A stretch of 64,000 nucleotides of DNA from Rhodospirillales bacterium (GTDB taxonomy: Bacteria > Pseudomonadota > Alphaproteobacteria > Rhodospirillales > Shumkoniaceae). The stretch spans positions 31,359-95,358 of the forward strand of contig JACZKS010000029.1 of assembly GCA_014859895.1 (NCBI GenBank), in the 5' to 3' direction. Position 1 is the first letter of the stretch; each line of letters starts with the position of its first letter. The notes beneath the pieces are model-generated. The model was given only the letters and a program-made list of their open reading frames with translations. It did not search any database and was not told the origin of the DNA. Position numbers and translations under genes: made by a program. Below, in pieces: positions 16,228 to 25,837 of the stretch.

Positions 16228-19200
16228 ATGAAGAAGATAATTGCCGTAGCGTTCCTGTTGCTTTTCATCGTGTCGCTCTCTCCCGCTTCGAATGCCTTCG
16301 CGGCAACGCTTGCGGACTCCATCCCTGGCGCCAAGCAGTTCGAGTTCCTGGAAAAATTTGTCATCGATCACGTTTCTACGGATCAGGACCAGGTCACCGT
16401 CACGGGATCGCTCCATGGCAAGCCGCTGCGGTTCGTTCAGACCGCGGGGAAAAAGGGGATCTCGTTTTACGTGGAGCCCGTCGGGGGCAGGCTTCTGATG
16501 TCCGACTTCATCGCCGAGATGAAGGATTTTCCCGGCAACGATGCTTTCGCCATCGAGCGGCTGATCTTCAACGAGCGGGCGCTGACGATGGAAGCCGACG
16601 TCCGCGTTTCCAATGCGGATTTATCGCTGGTCTTCGACGTCAAGAAGATCGTCGTGGGCGTGACGTCGAACGCCGTGGGCGCCCACAAAGCCACGCTTGG
16701 CAACGTCCTGCCGAGCCTGAAGGACGTCCCGGTCATCGATGCCCTGGTCTTCGAAGCCATCACCTTCGCGCCGAAACAGAAATCCATCAGCGCCACCGGC
16801 AAGGTGAAGACGGTGGAAGGGACACTCACCATCGACCTGGCGAAGGGGCTGGACGGCGCCGTTGTGGAACTGGCCGCCACCAAGGGCAAGATCACCCCCG
16901 GCGATGTCCTGGGCGAGCTGGCCGGGGTTCCGGTCGTCGATGCCTTCGCCATGGAGAAACTGACCTACGACCGCCAGGCCGAGACCTTCAGCGGCACCGG
17001 GCTGTTCGGCAAGATCGAAGGGGTTCTGAGCCTGGACGTCAAGCGGGGCATGAAGAACCTGGTTGCCGACCTGAAGCCGACGTCGGCGATCACGCTGGCC
17101 GACATCCTGCCGGATCTCAAGGGGATTCCGGTCGTCAGCGCCTATGCCTTCACCGGCGTGAGTTACGCGCGGGAGCAAAAGACGGTCAGCGTGGTCGGCG
17201 CCATCAATAACAAATCGGTCTCGCTCGACATTACCGATGACCAGGGAATGGTGCTCGACCTCAAGGCCGCTTCGGACATCGCGGTCGGCGACGTGATTTC
17301 CCAACTTCGCGACGTGCCCGGCATCAACGCGTTCGGCATCCGGGAACTGACCCTGAAGGGGACGACCATCACGGCCGATGTCGCCTTCGGCAAAGAGACG
17401 GCGAAGCTCTCGATCGATCTGAGCGGCTTGAAGGAAGCCGGCCAGTACCTGACCCTGAACATAAAGCCCGATGATGCGAATATCTCCATCGCCAGGCTGT
17501 TCCCGGACCTGGCGGGGATTCCCGGGCTGAAGGATTTCAGTCTGGCCGACCTGGACTTCACGGAAAAAACCAAGTCTTTGATTTCCTCCATAAAGTTCGG
17601 GACGGGATCGAACGCCAAGACGGCGAAGATCTCCTCCTCCGGCAACAAGGGAGGTGCCCGCCTCTTCAAGCTCACGAGCCCGCACCTGAACATCGGGGAC
17701 ATCGTGCCGTCGCTGGGCAACATTCCACTGTTCGCCAGCCTCAAGTTCGACGAGTTGGACATCACCAAGACCTCCATCGAGACGACGCTCGCCGTCGGCA
17801 AGGCGGCGGTGAAGCTGTTCGCCAGCCTCGAAGACGGGTTTGCCGCGCTCGATTTTGGCGCGCTCGATGCCGCCGCTCTCATCCCGGCCGCCGGCAATAC
17901 CATTCTCAAGGACCTCAAATTGGCCAGTTCGATCTTCGTCGTCTCCAGGACCCCGAATGCGACGCCCGGGAACCTGCCGGCGGACATGTTAAAGGCGATG
18001 GGCAACGTCGACCTCAAGAGGCCCTTCAAGCAGGGCATCAACCTTCTGGGCAACCTCCGCAAGGAAGACCTGGGACCGAAGTTGAGCGGCCTGTTCGACA
18101 AGCTGGCCATCAAGGCGCCGTCCTTCCCCATAAGCGGCGTCTTCCCGACAGAAATTTTCGGTTTCATCAAGGACGGTGCCAAGGAAGCCGAAAAGGAAAT
18201 CGCCGGCGCCATCCTGGATGCGCTTGACCTGACCATCGATATCCCGCTCCCGGCGATCAAGGAACTGGAGGACTTCGCCACATTCAAGACCGCCCACCTT
18301 TCCATCAGCGGCAATTCGGGCGATGACCCGTTCTGGGGGAACCTTCCCAAGGAAATGCAGCAGAAGAAGCCGACGGGGCGGCTCGACGTGTCGCTGCGTG
18401 GTGGGATGACCCTCAAGCTGGCCGCCTTCGACAAGAACGTGAAAAGCCCGATCGAACTGGAAACCCTGATTGATCTGAACGCCGGCGACGGCGCGAAATC
18501 GATATCCCTGTTGGGCCGTGTCGACGGAGTGTGGGACACGCCTCTCGGCATCAAAGGCCTGGCCTTCGAGAAAAGCGGCTTCGACATTTCCTACTCAACG
18601 GGAGAGGCCGGGAAGAAGGTCGAGCTGAGCTTCTTCAGCGCCGCCAAGCTTCACGACAAGACGGACCTGTCCGTCGATGCCAGTTTCTCCGAAAGCGGCG
18701 GCCTGCCGAAGCTGGAGTATTTCGTTCTGGACGGTCCCCTGGCGCTCACCGATCTGGCCGGCGACCTTCCCAACGCCAGTAACTTCATCGTCCACGAAAT
18801 CAAGCTCTATCCCAACGGGGTGGAGGCGCAGGTCGAATTCAAGAACAAGCTGCTGGACGAACGGACCAACCTATACCTGTTCGAGCTGGACACGCCCACC
18901 GGCAAGGCCCTGGTCGCCGCCATCGACCTGGCCTTCAACGCCAAGACCAAGAGCAAGCAGCATTTCTCGCTGGGCAAACTGGCCTCGGTCGCCGACCTGA
19001 AAGGCGCCAAAGCCAAGACCATTCAGACCCATCTCGATGCCATGGCGGTGGCCAACGCCGCCCTGATCCTCAGTACCAAGAAGGTCTTCCCGTTGCCGCC
19101 GGACAGCTTGGCGGGCGGCATCGCGGGGGATCTGTTCCATGGCATCTTCGGGGATTCCAAGGTGCCGGTGAAGCTCGACAATGTCACCTTCCTGTCCGAC

Positions 19201-22200
19201 TTCCAGGCGAACCTGATGGGCGAAATCGGCAACAAGCTTACCAACGGCGTCAATGGCATCAAGATCGGCCTGTCCGAAGAAGCCATCATCAACGGGGCCA
19301 TCGGCGGCCTGTTCGACAGCGACCCGCTCAGCCTCGATCTCGAGTTCCTCATGGCCTCGAGCCTGAGCCTGGATCATTTGCAGAAAAGCGGGCTGAAGCT
19401 GCCGAAATTCTTGAAAGCCAAGCCGGCCAAGATGGGCGGCGCCGAGAAGATCGGCATCTTCCTGAAAGTGGTCGACGTCACCTTCGAGGCCGGGCTGCTG
19501 GCCGGGTTCGATGTCCAGTACAACGACACGGCGTTCGATTTCACCGGCACCCTGGGCATTCAGATGGCCGAGGAAGAGGTCGGGCTGAGCCTGAGCGGCG
19601 CCATGAGCGACACCTGGAAAGACGCCCTGGGCATCAAGGGCTTCGAGCTGGAAAACGTGACGGTGTCGGGCGAGGTACAGGTCGAGCCGCCGTCGATCAA
19701 AATCGGCCTGGGCGGCGACGCCAACCTCTGGGGCCACGACATGAGCACCGCCGGCGACCTGTCGGTCGGCCTGCTGGGCGAGGTGCCGATCCCCGAGGGA
19801 CTTGGGCTCAAGACCACCGTCAGCGATCTCGATGTCACCATGTACGAGATCCTCAACACCACGATGATCGCGTCCCAGCCGGTTGCCTTCGCAATGACGC
19901 CCGAGATGTGGCCCATCCTGCTGGCCGGCGTGGTGGCCGAGGTGGGATTGTCCGAAGCCTACACGGTCATCTACGACGAGGTGAACCACAAGAAAATGAC
20001 GCCGGGCGACCTGGCCAAGGCACCCTTCAAGGATGCGATGCAGCTGATCAAAGATTATTCCGAGCTGCAGGCGTGGATGTTCGGCGGAAAGGACATTTAT
20101 CTTTCCTTCGCCACCCCGGGGGCATCGGACGCCAACCTGGGCATCCCCGACGGCATTCACTTCAGCGGCAAAGTGGAACTGTTCGGCGGCGCCATCAAGA
20201 CGCCGAGCCTTCAGCCGAACATCGGCTGGATCTACAGGATCGCCCAGGACATCTACAAGGCCGAAGAAAAGGTCAAGGGCAAGGTCGTCGATGGCGGCAA
20301 GGAGGCGAAGGCGTTCTCCCAGGAGGAATTCAAGCGCTTCAAGAACAGGATCGCTCTCCTGCGCGACATCATCGCCCACGAGGCCGGCATCGCCAAAAAG
20401 ACGATCACCGTCGACTACGTCAAACCCTCCGAGAAGGAGGTCAAGGATTTCCTCGATTCCGTCAGCTTCACCCAGAAGGGATCTTTCAAGCTGGGCGGGT
20501 TGGAATTCTCGGACGCCCACGTCTCGCTCGTACCCTTCAAGGTGACGTCCAAGACCAAGCTGTTCGGCAACGAGGAAGACGTCGAACTGACCCTCAAGGA
20601 CGGCAAGCTGGTGCTGGAGACCAAGACCACCATCGAGGCAATCGGCGAGACCGATCTGGTGCTCGAATTCGATCTCGAAAAACAGGACTTCATCGTCGTC
20701 GGCGAGTACAGCGCCAACTCCTCGCTTCAGGACTGGCTGGCCAAGGAAATCGAGGCCGGAATTAAGCAGATCAGCAGCACGGCGGGCGGCAAGCTGAAGG
20801 CGCTCGACAAGGATCTGGCCGATGCCACGAAGGTCCGTGACGACGCCGAGAAGGTCCTGGCGGCGGCCCAAAAAGCGGTCTCTCAAGTAACCCAGGGCGC
20901 CGTCGAGCGACTGCAGCAGACGACGGATGCCTACCGGCAGGACTACGAATCCGCGAATAACGCCTACAACGGCTGCAACGGGTGGAAGAAGTACTATTGC
21001 CAAGCGAAATGGTGGCCGAGAAAAGGCTTGGCCTGGGATTCATGGAAGGCCAGCGAACAACTGCTTGCCGACGCCAAGCTGGCCCTGAGTGAGGCCAAGA
21101 GCCTGGCGGTCGAGGTCCACAAGGCGGAAATCAAGGCCAACGATGCGGCAACCAAGGTGGCACTGGCCGCCAAGGACGTCGCCGCCGCGACCGACATCAG
21201 GGACATCATCGCCAAGGGCCTGGACACCTTCGCCAACGATGCCAGACGGATGGCCAAGCTTTTCAAGCTCGACAAGGCCTTCATCGCCGGAAGCGTGAAG
21301 GACCTCCTGGGCGGCAAGCCGCTCGTCGTCGACCTCTATTTCGAGCTCAACGGCAAGAAGTACGAGGAATTCTTCGCCCTGAGCCCGACCGACGCCAGTT
21401 TCAACGCGCTCTCCTTCGGGTTGCTGCCGGTGATCGCCGCCGAGCACATTGTCGAGGACATGGAAAGCACGCTCGAGAAGGAGTTGGGGCCGATCGGCAA
21501 CGTGGCGGCGAAACTGACGACCTGGATCAAGGCGCATGTCTATGAACTGGTCGGCGGGCTCAGGGACAACCTCGAGAAGAAGATCGCCGACATCGCATAC
21601 GAATTGACGCAGGAAGAAAGCAAATACAAAAAGATCTTCGATTCCCTTGAGGGGAATGGCGGCAAATTTCTGAGCGGCTACCAGGACCTGACGGATCAGT
21701 CCAACCAAATTCTGTCGACCTACAAGCTGACCGACTTCATGCCCGCCAGCGCCGTCTTCACCAACCGCTATCTGGCGGTCGGGCACAGTTCGCTTTGCCT
21801 GGGCGTCGCGACCAACGGGGTCGATGTCTACCAGCAAAATTGCAAGGACACCGATGCAGAGCGGTGGTCGGCCGTGCCGTTGGACAAGGCCCAGGACGGC
21901 TATGTCCTGCTGAAAAGCAAGGGACTATGCCTGCAGGCGCGCAACGCCGACGAGAAAAGCGGCCAGCCGTTGATCCTGGCGCAATGCAGCGGCAAGGACG
22001 ACCACGAAAAATGGAAATTCATCGCCCAGGACGGCGTGTTCAGTAAGTTCGTCAACCGCTTCTCGCAGAAATGTCTGCATTTCGACACGGTCAATGCCAA
22101 CGCGAAAACCGGATACTCCGTATGGACATCCTGCTTCGGGGCGGACAGCCAGGGGTTCAGGGTGCTCAACGATGCCGAAAAGCCGTCATTCTACAAGGTC

Positions 22201-22680
22201 GAGAAAATGATCAAGGCCAGGAATGGCGGTTGCCTCGTCGTCGACCCGGACTTCAACAAGTATTTCTTCAAGACGGCGAAGGGTCAATCCACGTCATCCC
22301 GCGATCAGCTGCTGAACATGCAGCAGATGAAGGACAACGCCCTTTATTCCGGAAGCTGCGCTGCCGACGATACCTCCTTGTTCAACTACGTCGAGGCGGT
22401 GGACGGCGACCTGAAACTGATCCACGCCCGGTCGGGGTGGTGCGTCGTTCCGGGCCCGCGGCGCGATGGCGCCTTGGCGCTGATGCCTTGCGACCACGGC
22501 AAGGACATGTACTGGAAGGTCCGGGAAGCCGGCGATACGGCCTTCGCGCTGCGCAACAACCAGACCGGCACGTGCCTAGACCTCGGATCTTCCGCGAAAG
22601 GCCCCGCCAACGCCCGGTTCGCCGTCGTCGCGAACTGTCAGTCGAGGCCCGAGCAGGTACTGGAATTCGTGAAGAACTGA
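16228..22680 (+). CDS. Giant (~2150 aa) secreted multi-repeat protein with C-terminal ricin-type beta-trefoil lectin domains
   Basis: Signal peptide MKKIIAVAFLLLFIVSLSPASNAFAA; internal ~75-80-aa repeats; C-terminal FTNRYLAVGHSSLCLGVATNG...DAERWSAV...GLCLQARNADEKSGQPLILAQCSGKDDHEKWKFI (QxW-type ricin repeats). Confidence 0.85.
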   Translation: MKKIIAVAFLLLFIVSLSPASNAFAATLADSIPGAKQFEFLEKFVIDHVSTDQDQVTVTGSLHGKPLRFVQTAGKKGISFYVEPVGGRLLMSDFIAEMKDFPGNDAFAIERLIFNERALTMEADVRVSNADLSLVFDVKKIVVGVTSNAVGAHKATLGNVLPSLKDVPVIDALVFEAITFAPKQKSISATGKVKTVEGTLTIDLAKGLDGAVVELAATKGKITPGDVLGELAGVPVVDAFAMEKLTYDRQAETFSGTGLFGKIEGVLSLDVKRGMKNLVADLKPTSAITLADILPDLKGIPVVSAYAFTGVSYAREQKTVSVVGAINNKSVSLDITDDQGMVLDLKAASDIAVGDVISQLRDVPGINAFGIRELTLKGTTITADVAFGKETAKLSIDLSGLKEAGQYLTLNIKPDDANISIARLFPDLAGIPGLKDFSLADLDFTEKTKSLISSIKFGTGSNAKTAKISSSGNKGGARLFKLTSPHLNIGDIVPSLGNIPLFASLKFDELDITKTSIETTLAVGKAAVKLFASLEDGFAALDFGALDAAALIPAAGNTILKDLKLASSIFVVSRTPNATPGNLPADMLKAMGNVDLKRPFKQGINLLGNLRKEDLGPKLSGLFDKLAIKAPSFPISGVFPTEIFGFIKDGAKEAEKEIAGAILDALDLTIDIPLPAIKELEDFATFKTAHLSISGNSGDDPFWGNLPKEMQQKKPTGRLDVSLRGGMTLKLAAFDKNVKSPIELETLIDLNAGDGAKSISLLGRVDGVWDTPLGIKGLAFEKSGFDISYSTGEAGKKVELSFFSAAKLHDKTDLSVDASFSESGGLPKLEYFVLDGPLALTDLAGDLPNASNFIVHEIKLYPNGVEAQVEFKNKLLDERTNLYLFELDTPTGKALVAAIDLAFNAKTKSKQHFSLGKLASVADLKGAKAKTIQTHLDAMAVANAALILSTKKVFPLPPDSLAGGIAGDLFHGIFGDSKVPVKLDNVTFLSDFQANLMGEIGNKLTNGVNGIKIGLSEEAIINGAIGGLFDSDPLSLDLEFLMASSLSLDHLQKSGLKLPKFLKAKPAKMGGAEKIGIFLKVVDVTFEAGLLAGFDVQYNDTAFDFTGTLGIQMAEEEVGLSLSGAMSDTWKDALGIKGFELENVTVSGEVQVEPPSIKIGLGGDANLWGHDMSTAGDLSVGLLGEVPIPEGLGLKTTVSDLDVTMYEILNTTMIASQPVAFAMTPEMWPILLAGVVAEVGLSEAYTVIYDEVNHKKMTPGDLAKAPFKDAMQLIKDYSELQAWMFGGKDIYLSFATPGASDANLGIPDGIHFSGKVELFGGAIKTPSLQPNIGWIYRIAQDIYKAEEKVKGKVVDGGKEAKAFSQEEFKRFKNRIALLRDIIAHEAGIAKKTITVDYVKPSEKEVKDFLDSVSFTQKGSFKLGGLEFSDAHVSLVPFKVTSKTKLFGNEEDVELTLKDGKLVLETKTTIEAIGETDLVLEFDLEKQDFIVVGEYSANSSLQDWLAKEIEAGIKQISSTAGGKLKALDKDLADATKVRDDAEKVLAAAQKAVSQVTQGAVERLQQTTDAYRQDYESANNAYNGCNGWKKYYCQAKWWPRKGLAWDSWKASEQLLADAKLALSEAKSLAVEVHKAEIKANDAATKVALAAKDVAAATDIRDIIAKGLDTFANDARRMAKLFKLDKAFIAGSVKDLLGGKPLVVDLYFELNGKKYEEFFALSPTDASFNALSFGLLPVIAAEHIVEDMESTLEKELGPIGNVAAKLTTWIKAHVYELVGGLRDNLEKKIADIAYELTQEESKYKKIFDSLEGNGGKFLSGYQDLTDQSNQILSTYKLTDFMPASAVFTNRYLAVGHSSLCLGVATNGVDVYQQNCKDTDAERWSAVPLDKAQDGYVLLKSKGLCLQARNADEKSGQPLILAQCSGKDDHEKWKFIAQDGVFSKFVNRFSQKCLHFDTVNANAKTGYSVWTSCFGADSQGFRVLNDAEKPSFYKVEKMIKARNGGCLVVDPDFNKYFFKTAKGQSTSSRDQLLNMQQMKDNALYSGSCAADDTSLFNYVEAVDGDLKLIHARSGWCVVPGPRRDGALALMPCDHGKDMYWKVREAGDTAFALRNNQTGTCLDLGSSAKGPANARFAVVANCQSRPEQVLEFVKN

Positions 22681-22701
22681 TCAGGACGCCTTTCCCAAGG
22701 C

Positions 22702-24639
22702 ATGATGAAAATGAACAAAACGACCCCCAACGGGCGAATCCGGGGCCTCGCCAACCTCCTGCTTGTCGGCTTTGTCTCGATCACCGCGCTGGCCGGATGC
22801 AGCGGCGTCATGGAGACCGTGACGCCCGCCGGCGTGACGACTTCCAAATCGGCGGAAATCGAGATGATGCTGTCGCGGATGGTGCCGCGAAACGATCTTC
22901 AGAAGACGATCAAGGAGGGGCTGGTTAAGCTCAGCCGCGGCGACTACCTGGCAGCCGGAACGCTCTTCCAGGCGGGATTGCGTCTGGAGCCCGGCAACGG
23001 GCACCTGCATTTTCTGAATGCCCTCTCCTATCATCTGAGGGGACTGTCCGGTGATTCGAAAATGCTGGACCTGGCCCAGACCGGGTATGTGACGGCGCTG
23101 AATTTCGATGAATCAAACCACATGGCCGCCTATCTGCTGGGGCAGATCTACTTTCGCAAGCGGGAGTACCTGGCCGCCCAGAACTATTTCGCCTACGGCT
23201 TGTTCTACGCCCCCGACAACACCCATCTCCTGAACGCCCTGGCGGCGGCGTCCTACTACAGCCGCGACCCGGCAACCGCCGAGTGGGCGTCTCGCAAAGC
23301 CTACCATCTGGCGCCGGGGAGCCCCGCCAGCATCCGTAACGTGATGTTCGCCGGGGCGGCGACCGGGCAGTTCGAGGACACGCCCCGGCTGATGCGGGAC
23401 TATGAGGCGGTCTCGCGCGGCAAGATCGAAGGCGGCGACACCTATTGGGTCGACATGAAACTGGAACAAACCTCCGGCCGGCTCAACGACTGGAAGAAAT
23501 TCCATGTCGCGGCGAATGACGCGATCTTCAGCACCCCGTCGTCGGATATCGTCACCTACTCCGGCAACGAGGACAAGGGCAGCGCCGAAGGGGTGGGCCC
23601 GTTTGCGAAAGATGGGGAGTCTCCCACCAACCCTTCGGCGGCGCCTGCCTCGGCATTCGCCGACACGGCCGGCAAGGGCAAGCCCCTGCCGAAGATGACC
23701 CACATCGATGTGGTGATCATCCGAACCGAGGAGATCCGCTCGCAATCAAAGGGGATCAACCTACTCGAGGGGTTGCAGACGACGCTCGGCGGGACGCTTT
23801 TCGGCTACAACTACGACAAGACCACCGGCTCGTCCGCCTCCAGGACCATTCAGAAGACCATCAACCCGGTCTTCACCCTGAAGGATCTGGAATACAATCT
23901 GAACATCTTCAATGACGAATCGAACAAGGCGGAAATCCTCGCCCGACCGTCGTTGCTGGCGACCGAAAACGTCACTTCCCAGTTCTTTTCGGGCGGCGTT
24001 TTGCATGTTCAGCTTTCCAGCAGCAACTACGACGGCGGCCTGGAAGACATCAACATCGGCATCACCTTGAGCGTGACGCCGGAGTTCCTCGATGCCGATA
24101 CCCTCGGCGTCAGCGTGCAAGCCGATCACGAGTTTCTCGAGATGCAATCGGAAAACGTCGGCTTTACGGCGTTCGCGCAAACCACCAAGACGACCGTTCA
24201 GGCCAAGGCCATTCTGAAATTCGGGGAAACGCTGATCCTCAGCGGGCTGAGCGAGCGTGGGAAGGAAGACAGCAAGAGCGGCGTTCCGATTCTTCAGGAT
24301 ATCCCCGGGGTGCAATACCTGTTCTCGAAAAAGGAGGAACTGGAATCAAAGAAGTCCATTCTCATCCTGCTGACACCAAGAAAACCCCGCTACGCCAACG
24401 ACACGCTTACCGAAGCTGAACTCGACAACCATATGGATCTGGAAAAGATCTATACGGATAAGCTGAAGACAGCGGAGAAAATCCACAATACGAACCTCAA
24501 TGCCGCGATCGCGCACCTGAACAACGACTCGCAGTTCTACAGGCAGTTCAGGACCGGCGACATCGAGCTGAACTTCTTTGAGGATGACGATTCCATATTC
24601 GGCGCCATCAAGCGGACATTGGGGTTCCTGTATTACTGA
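22702..24639 (+). CDS. Lipoprotein with TPR-like N-terminus and C-terminal secretin (GspD/PilQ family) domain
   Basis: Lipobox ITALAGC; TPR-like LSRGDYLAAGTLFQAGLRLEPGNGHLHFLNALSY; secretin core ILARPSLLATENVTSQFFSGG...TVQAKAILKFGETLILSGLSERGKEDSKSGVPILQDIPGVQYLFSKKEELESKKSILILLTPR. Confidence 0.88.
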   Translation: MMKMNKTTPNGRIRGLANLLLVGFVSITALAGCSGVMETVTPAGVTTSKSAEIEMMLSRMVPRNDLQKTIKEGLVKLSRGDYLAAGTLFQAGLRLEPGNGHLHFLNALSYHLRGLSGDSKMLDLAQTGYVTALNFDESNHMAAYLLGQIYFRKREYLAAQNYFAYGLFYAPDNTHLLNALAAASYYSRDPATAEWASRKAYHLAPGSPASIRNVMFAGAATGQFEDTPRLMRDYEAVSRGKIEGGDTYWVDMKLEQTSGRLNDWKKFHVAANDAIFSTPSSDIVTYSGNEDKGSAEGVGPFAKDGESPTNPSAAPASAFADTAGKGKPLPKMTHIDVVIIRTEEIRSQSKGINLLEGLQTTLGGTLFGYNYDKTTGSSASRTIQKTINPVFTLKDLEYNLNIFNDESNKAEILARPSLLATENVTSQFFSGGVLHVQLSSSNYDGGLEDINIGITLSVTPEFLDADTLGVSVQADHEFLEMQSENVGFTAFAQTTKTTVQAKAILKFGETLILSGLSERGKEDSKSGVPILQDIPGVQYLFSKKEELESKKSILILLTPRKPRYANDTLTEAELDNHMDLEKIYTDKLKTAEKIHNTNLNAAIAHLNNDSQFYRQFRTGDIELNFFEDDDSIFGAIKRTLGFLYY

Positions 24640-24856
24640 GGCATTCCCCGCCCCAAGGACCTTCCACCGCTTGACGTCTGACAACCGCGGTTTCACAGGC
24701 TCGATGGCCATTCGGGGCCTGTCCCAAAATCGGCACGTTGGTCACCCGTTGTAAATCGGCCCGCCCCCGGCCGTTGGATTTGCGCTAACCTTGGCCTTTC
24801 ATACGGGACGGAACCTTGCTGTCCCGCTTCCGCGGTGAATTCGGGGAACGCGAAAG

Positions 24857-25747
24857 ATGGAGTTCAAAGCTCTCGAGACATTCATTTGGATCTCGCGATT
24901 GGGCAGCTTTCGGGCAGCAGCGGAGCGGCTGAATACGACCCAGCCGTCGGTTTCTTCCCGGATCGCGGCTCTTGAGCGGGAACTCGGTACCCGGGTGTTC
25001 GACCGCAGCGGCCGCAGGGCCACGCTGACCCGGAAAGGCCGGGACCTTCTACGGTACGCCGACCGCCTGCTGGCCTTGCGCAACGAAATACTGACGGCGG
25101 TCGCCGACCCCGCCGCCGTCCAAGGCACCGTCGTCCTGGGGGTCGTCGAAACGATCGCCCACACGTGGCTTCCCAAGCTGATCGAGCGCGTGGCGCAAAC
25201 CTATCCCGCCATCTCGCTTGAACTGGACATCGACATCTCGGTCAACCTGAGGGAACGGCTGGTGGCATGCGAACTCGACGCCGCCTTTCTCATGGGCCCG
25301 ATCAGCCGGCCCGAAATCGTCAATCTCCCGCTGTCCAATTTTCCGTTGTCGTGGCTGGCGAGCCCGAAACGGGGACTGGCGGGAAGGACCCTGACCCTGG
25401 ACGAACTCGGCCGCGTGCCGATCATCACGTTTCCGCGCCATTCCCGCCCTCACATGGATCTCGAAGCGCTTTTCCACGGAACCAACGTCCGCCCCCGCAT
25501 TCACAGCAGTTCGTCCCTGGCGACCATCGTGCGCATGGCTGTCGACGGCATCGGCGTGTGCGCCTTGCCTGTCGACATCGTGCGATCGGAATTGCAGCGG
25601 GGAGAGTTGTGCGTTCTGGAATCGCCGGTCCTACTGCCCGACCTCTATTTCACGGCGTCGTTTCCCGCGGACTCCGACTCTTTCCTGGTACACGCCATGT
25701 GCGATCTGGCGGTAGCGGTGGCAAAGGAATTCGATTCCCATAAATAA
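24857..25747 (+). CDS. LysR-family transcriptional regulator
   Basis: MEFKALETFIWISRLGSFRAAAERLNTTQPSVSSRIAALERELGTRVFDRSGRRATLTRKG: classic LysR HTH. Confidence 0.92.
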   Translation: MEFKALETFIWISRLGSFRAAAERLNTTQPSVSSRIAALERELGTRVFDRSGRRATLTRKGRDLLRYADRLLALRNEILTAVADPAAVQGTVVLGVVETIAHTWLPKLIERVAQTYPAISLELDIDISVNLRERLVACELDAAFLMGPISRPEIVNLPLSNFPLSWLASPKRGLAGRTLTLDELGRVPIITFPRHSRPHMDLEALFHGTNVRPRIHSSSSLATIVRMAVDGIGVCALPVDIVRSELQRGELCVLESPVLLPDLYFTASFPADSDSFLVHAMCDLAVAVAKEFDSHK

Positions 25748-25837
25748 AATTTATCGAAACGCATAAAAACATGCGTTTTGACGGAATGAGTTTTTTGATG
25801 ATTAATCTGAAGGCACGCCACATGATGTGAGTAAAAA

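Noticed and set aside
18871-21003. 710-aa antisense ORF opposite the giant secreted protein
   Set aside because: The sense frame has a signal peptide, repeats and lectin motifs. The antisense product is low-complexity G/L/D/Q-rich, as expected from codon bias in GC-rich DNA.
9222-24745. Shared 13-mer ggcacgttggtca at about 9222 and 24733
   Set aside because: Many 13-mer pairs are expected by chance in 64 kb; one copy is inside coding sequence.
24774-24791. Possible extra SARP half-site (gctaacct) before the LysR gene
   Set aside because: No partner heptamer 11 bp away in either direction, and the last positions diverge from CTAACGC.
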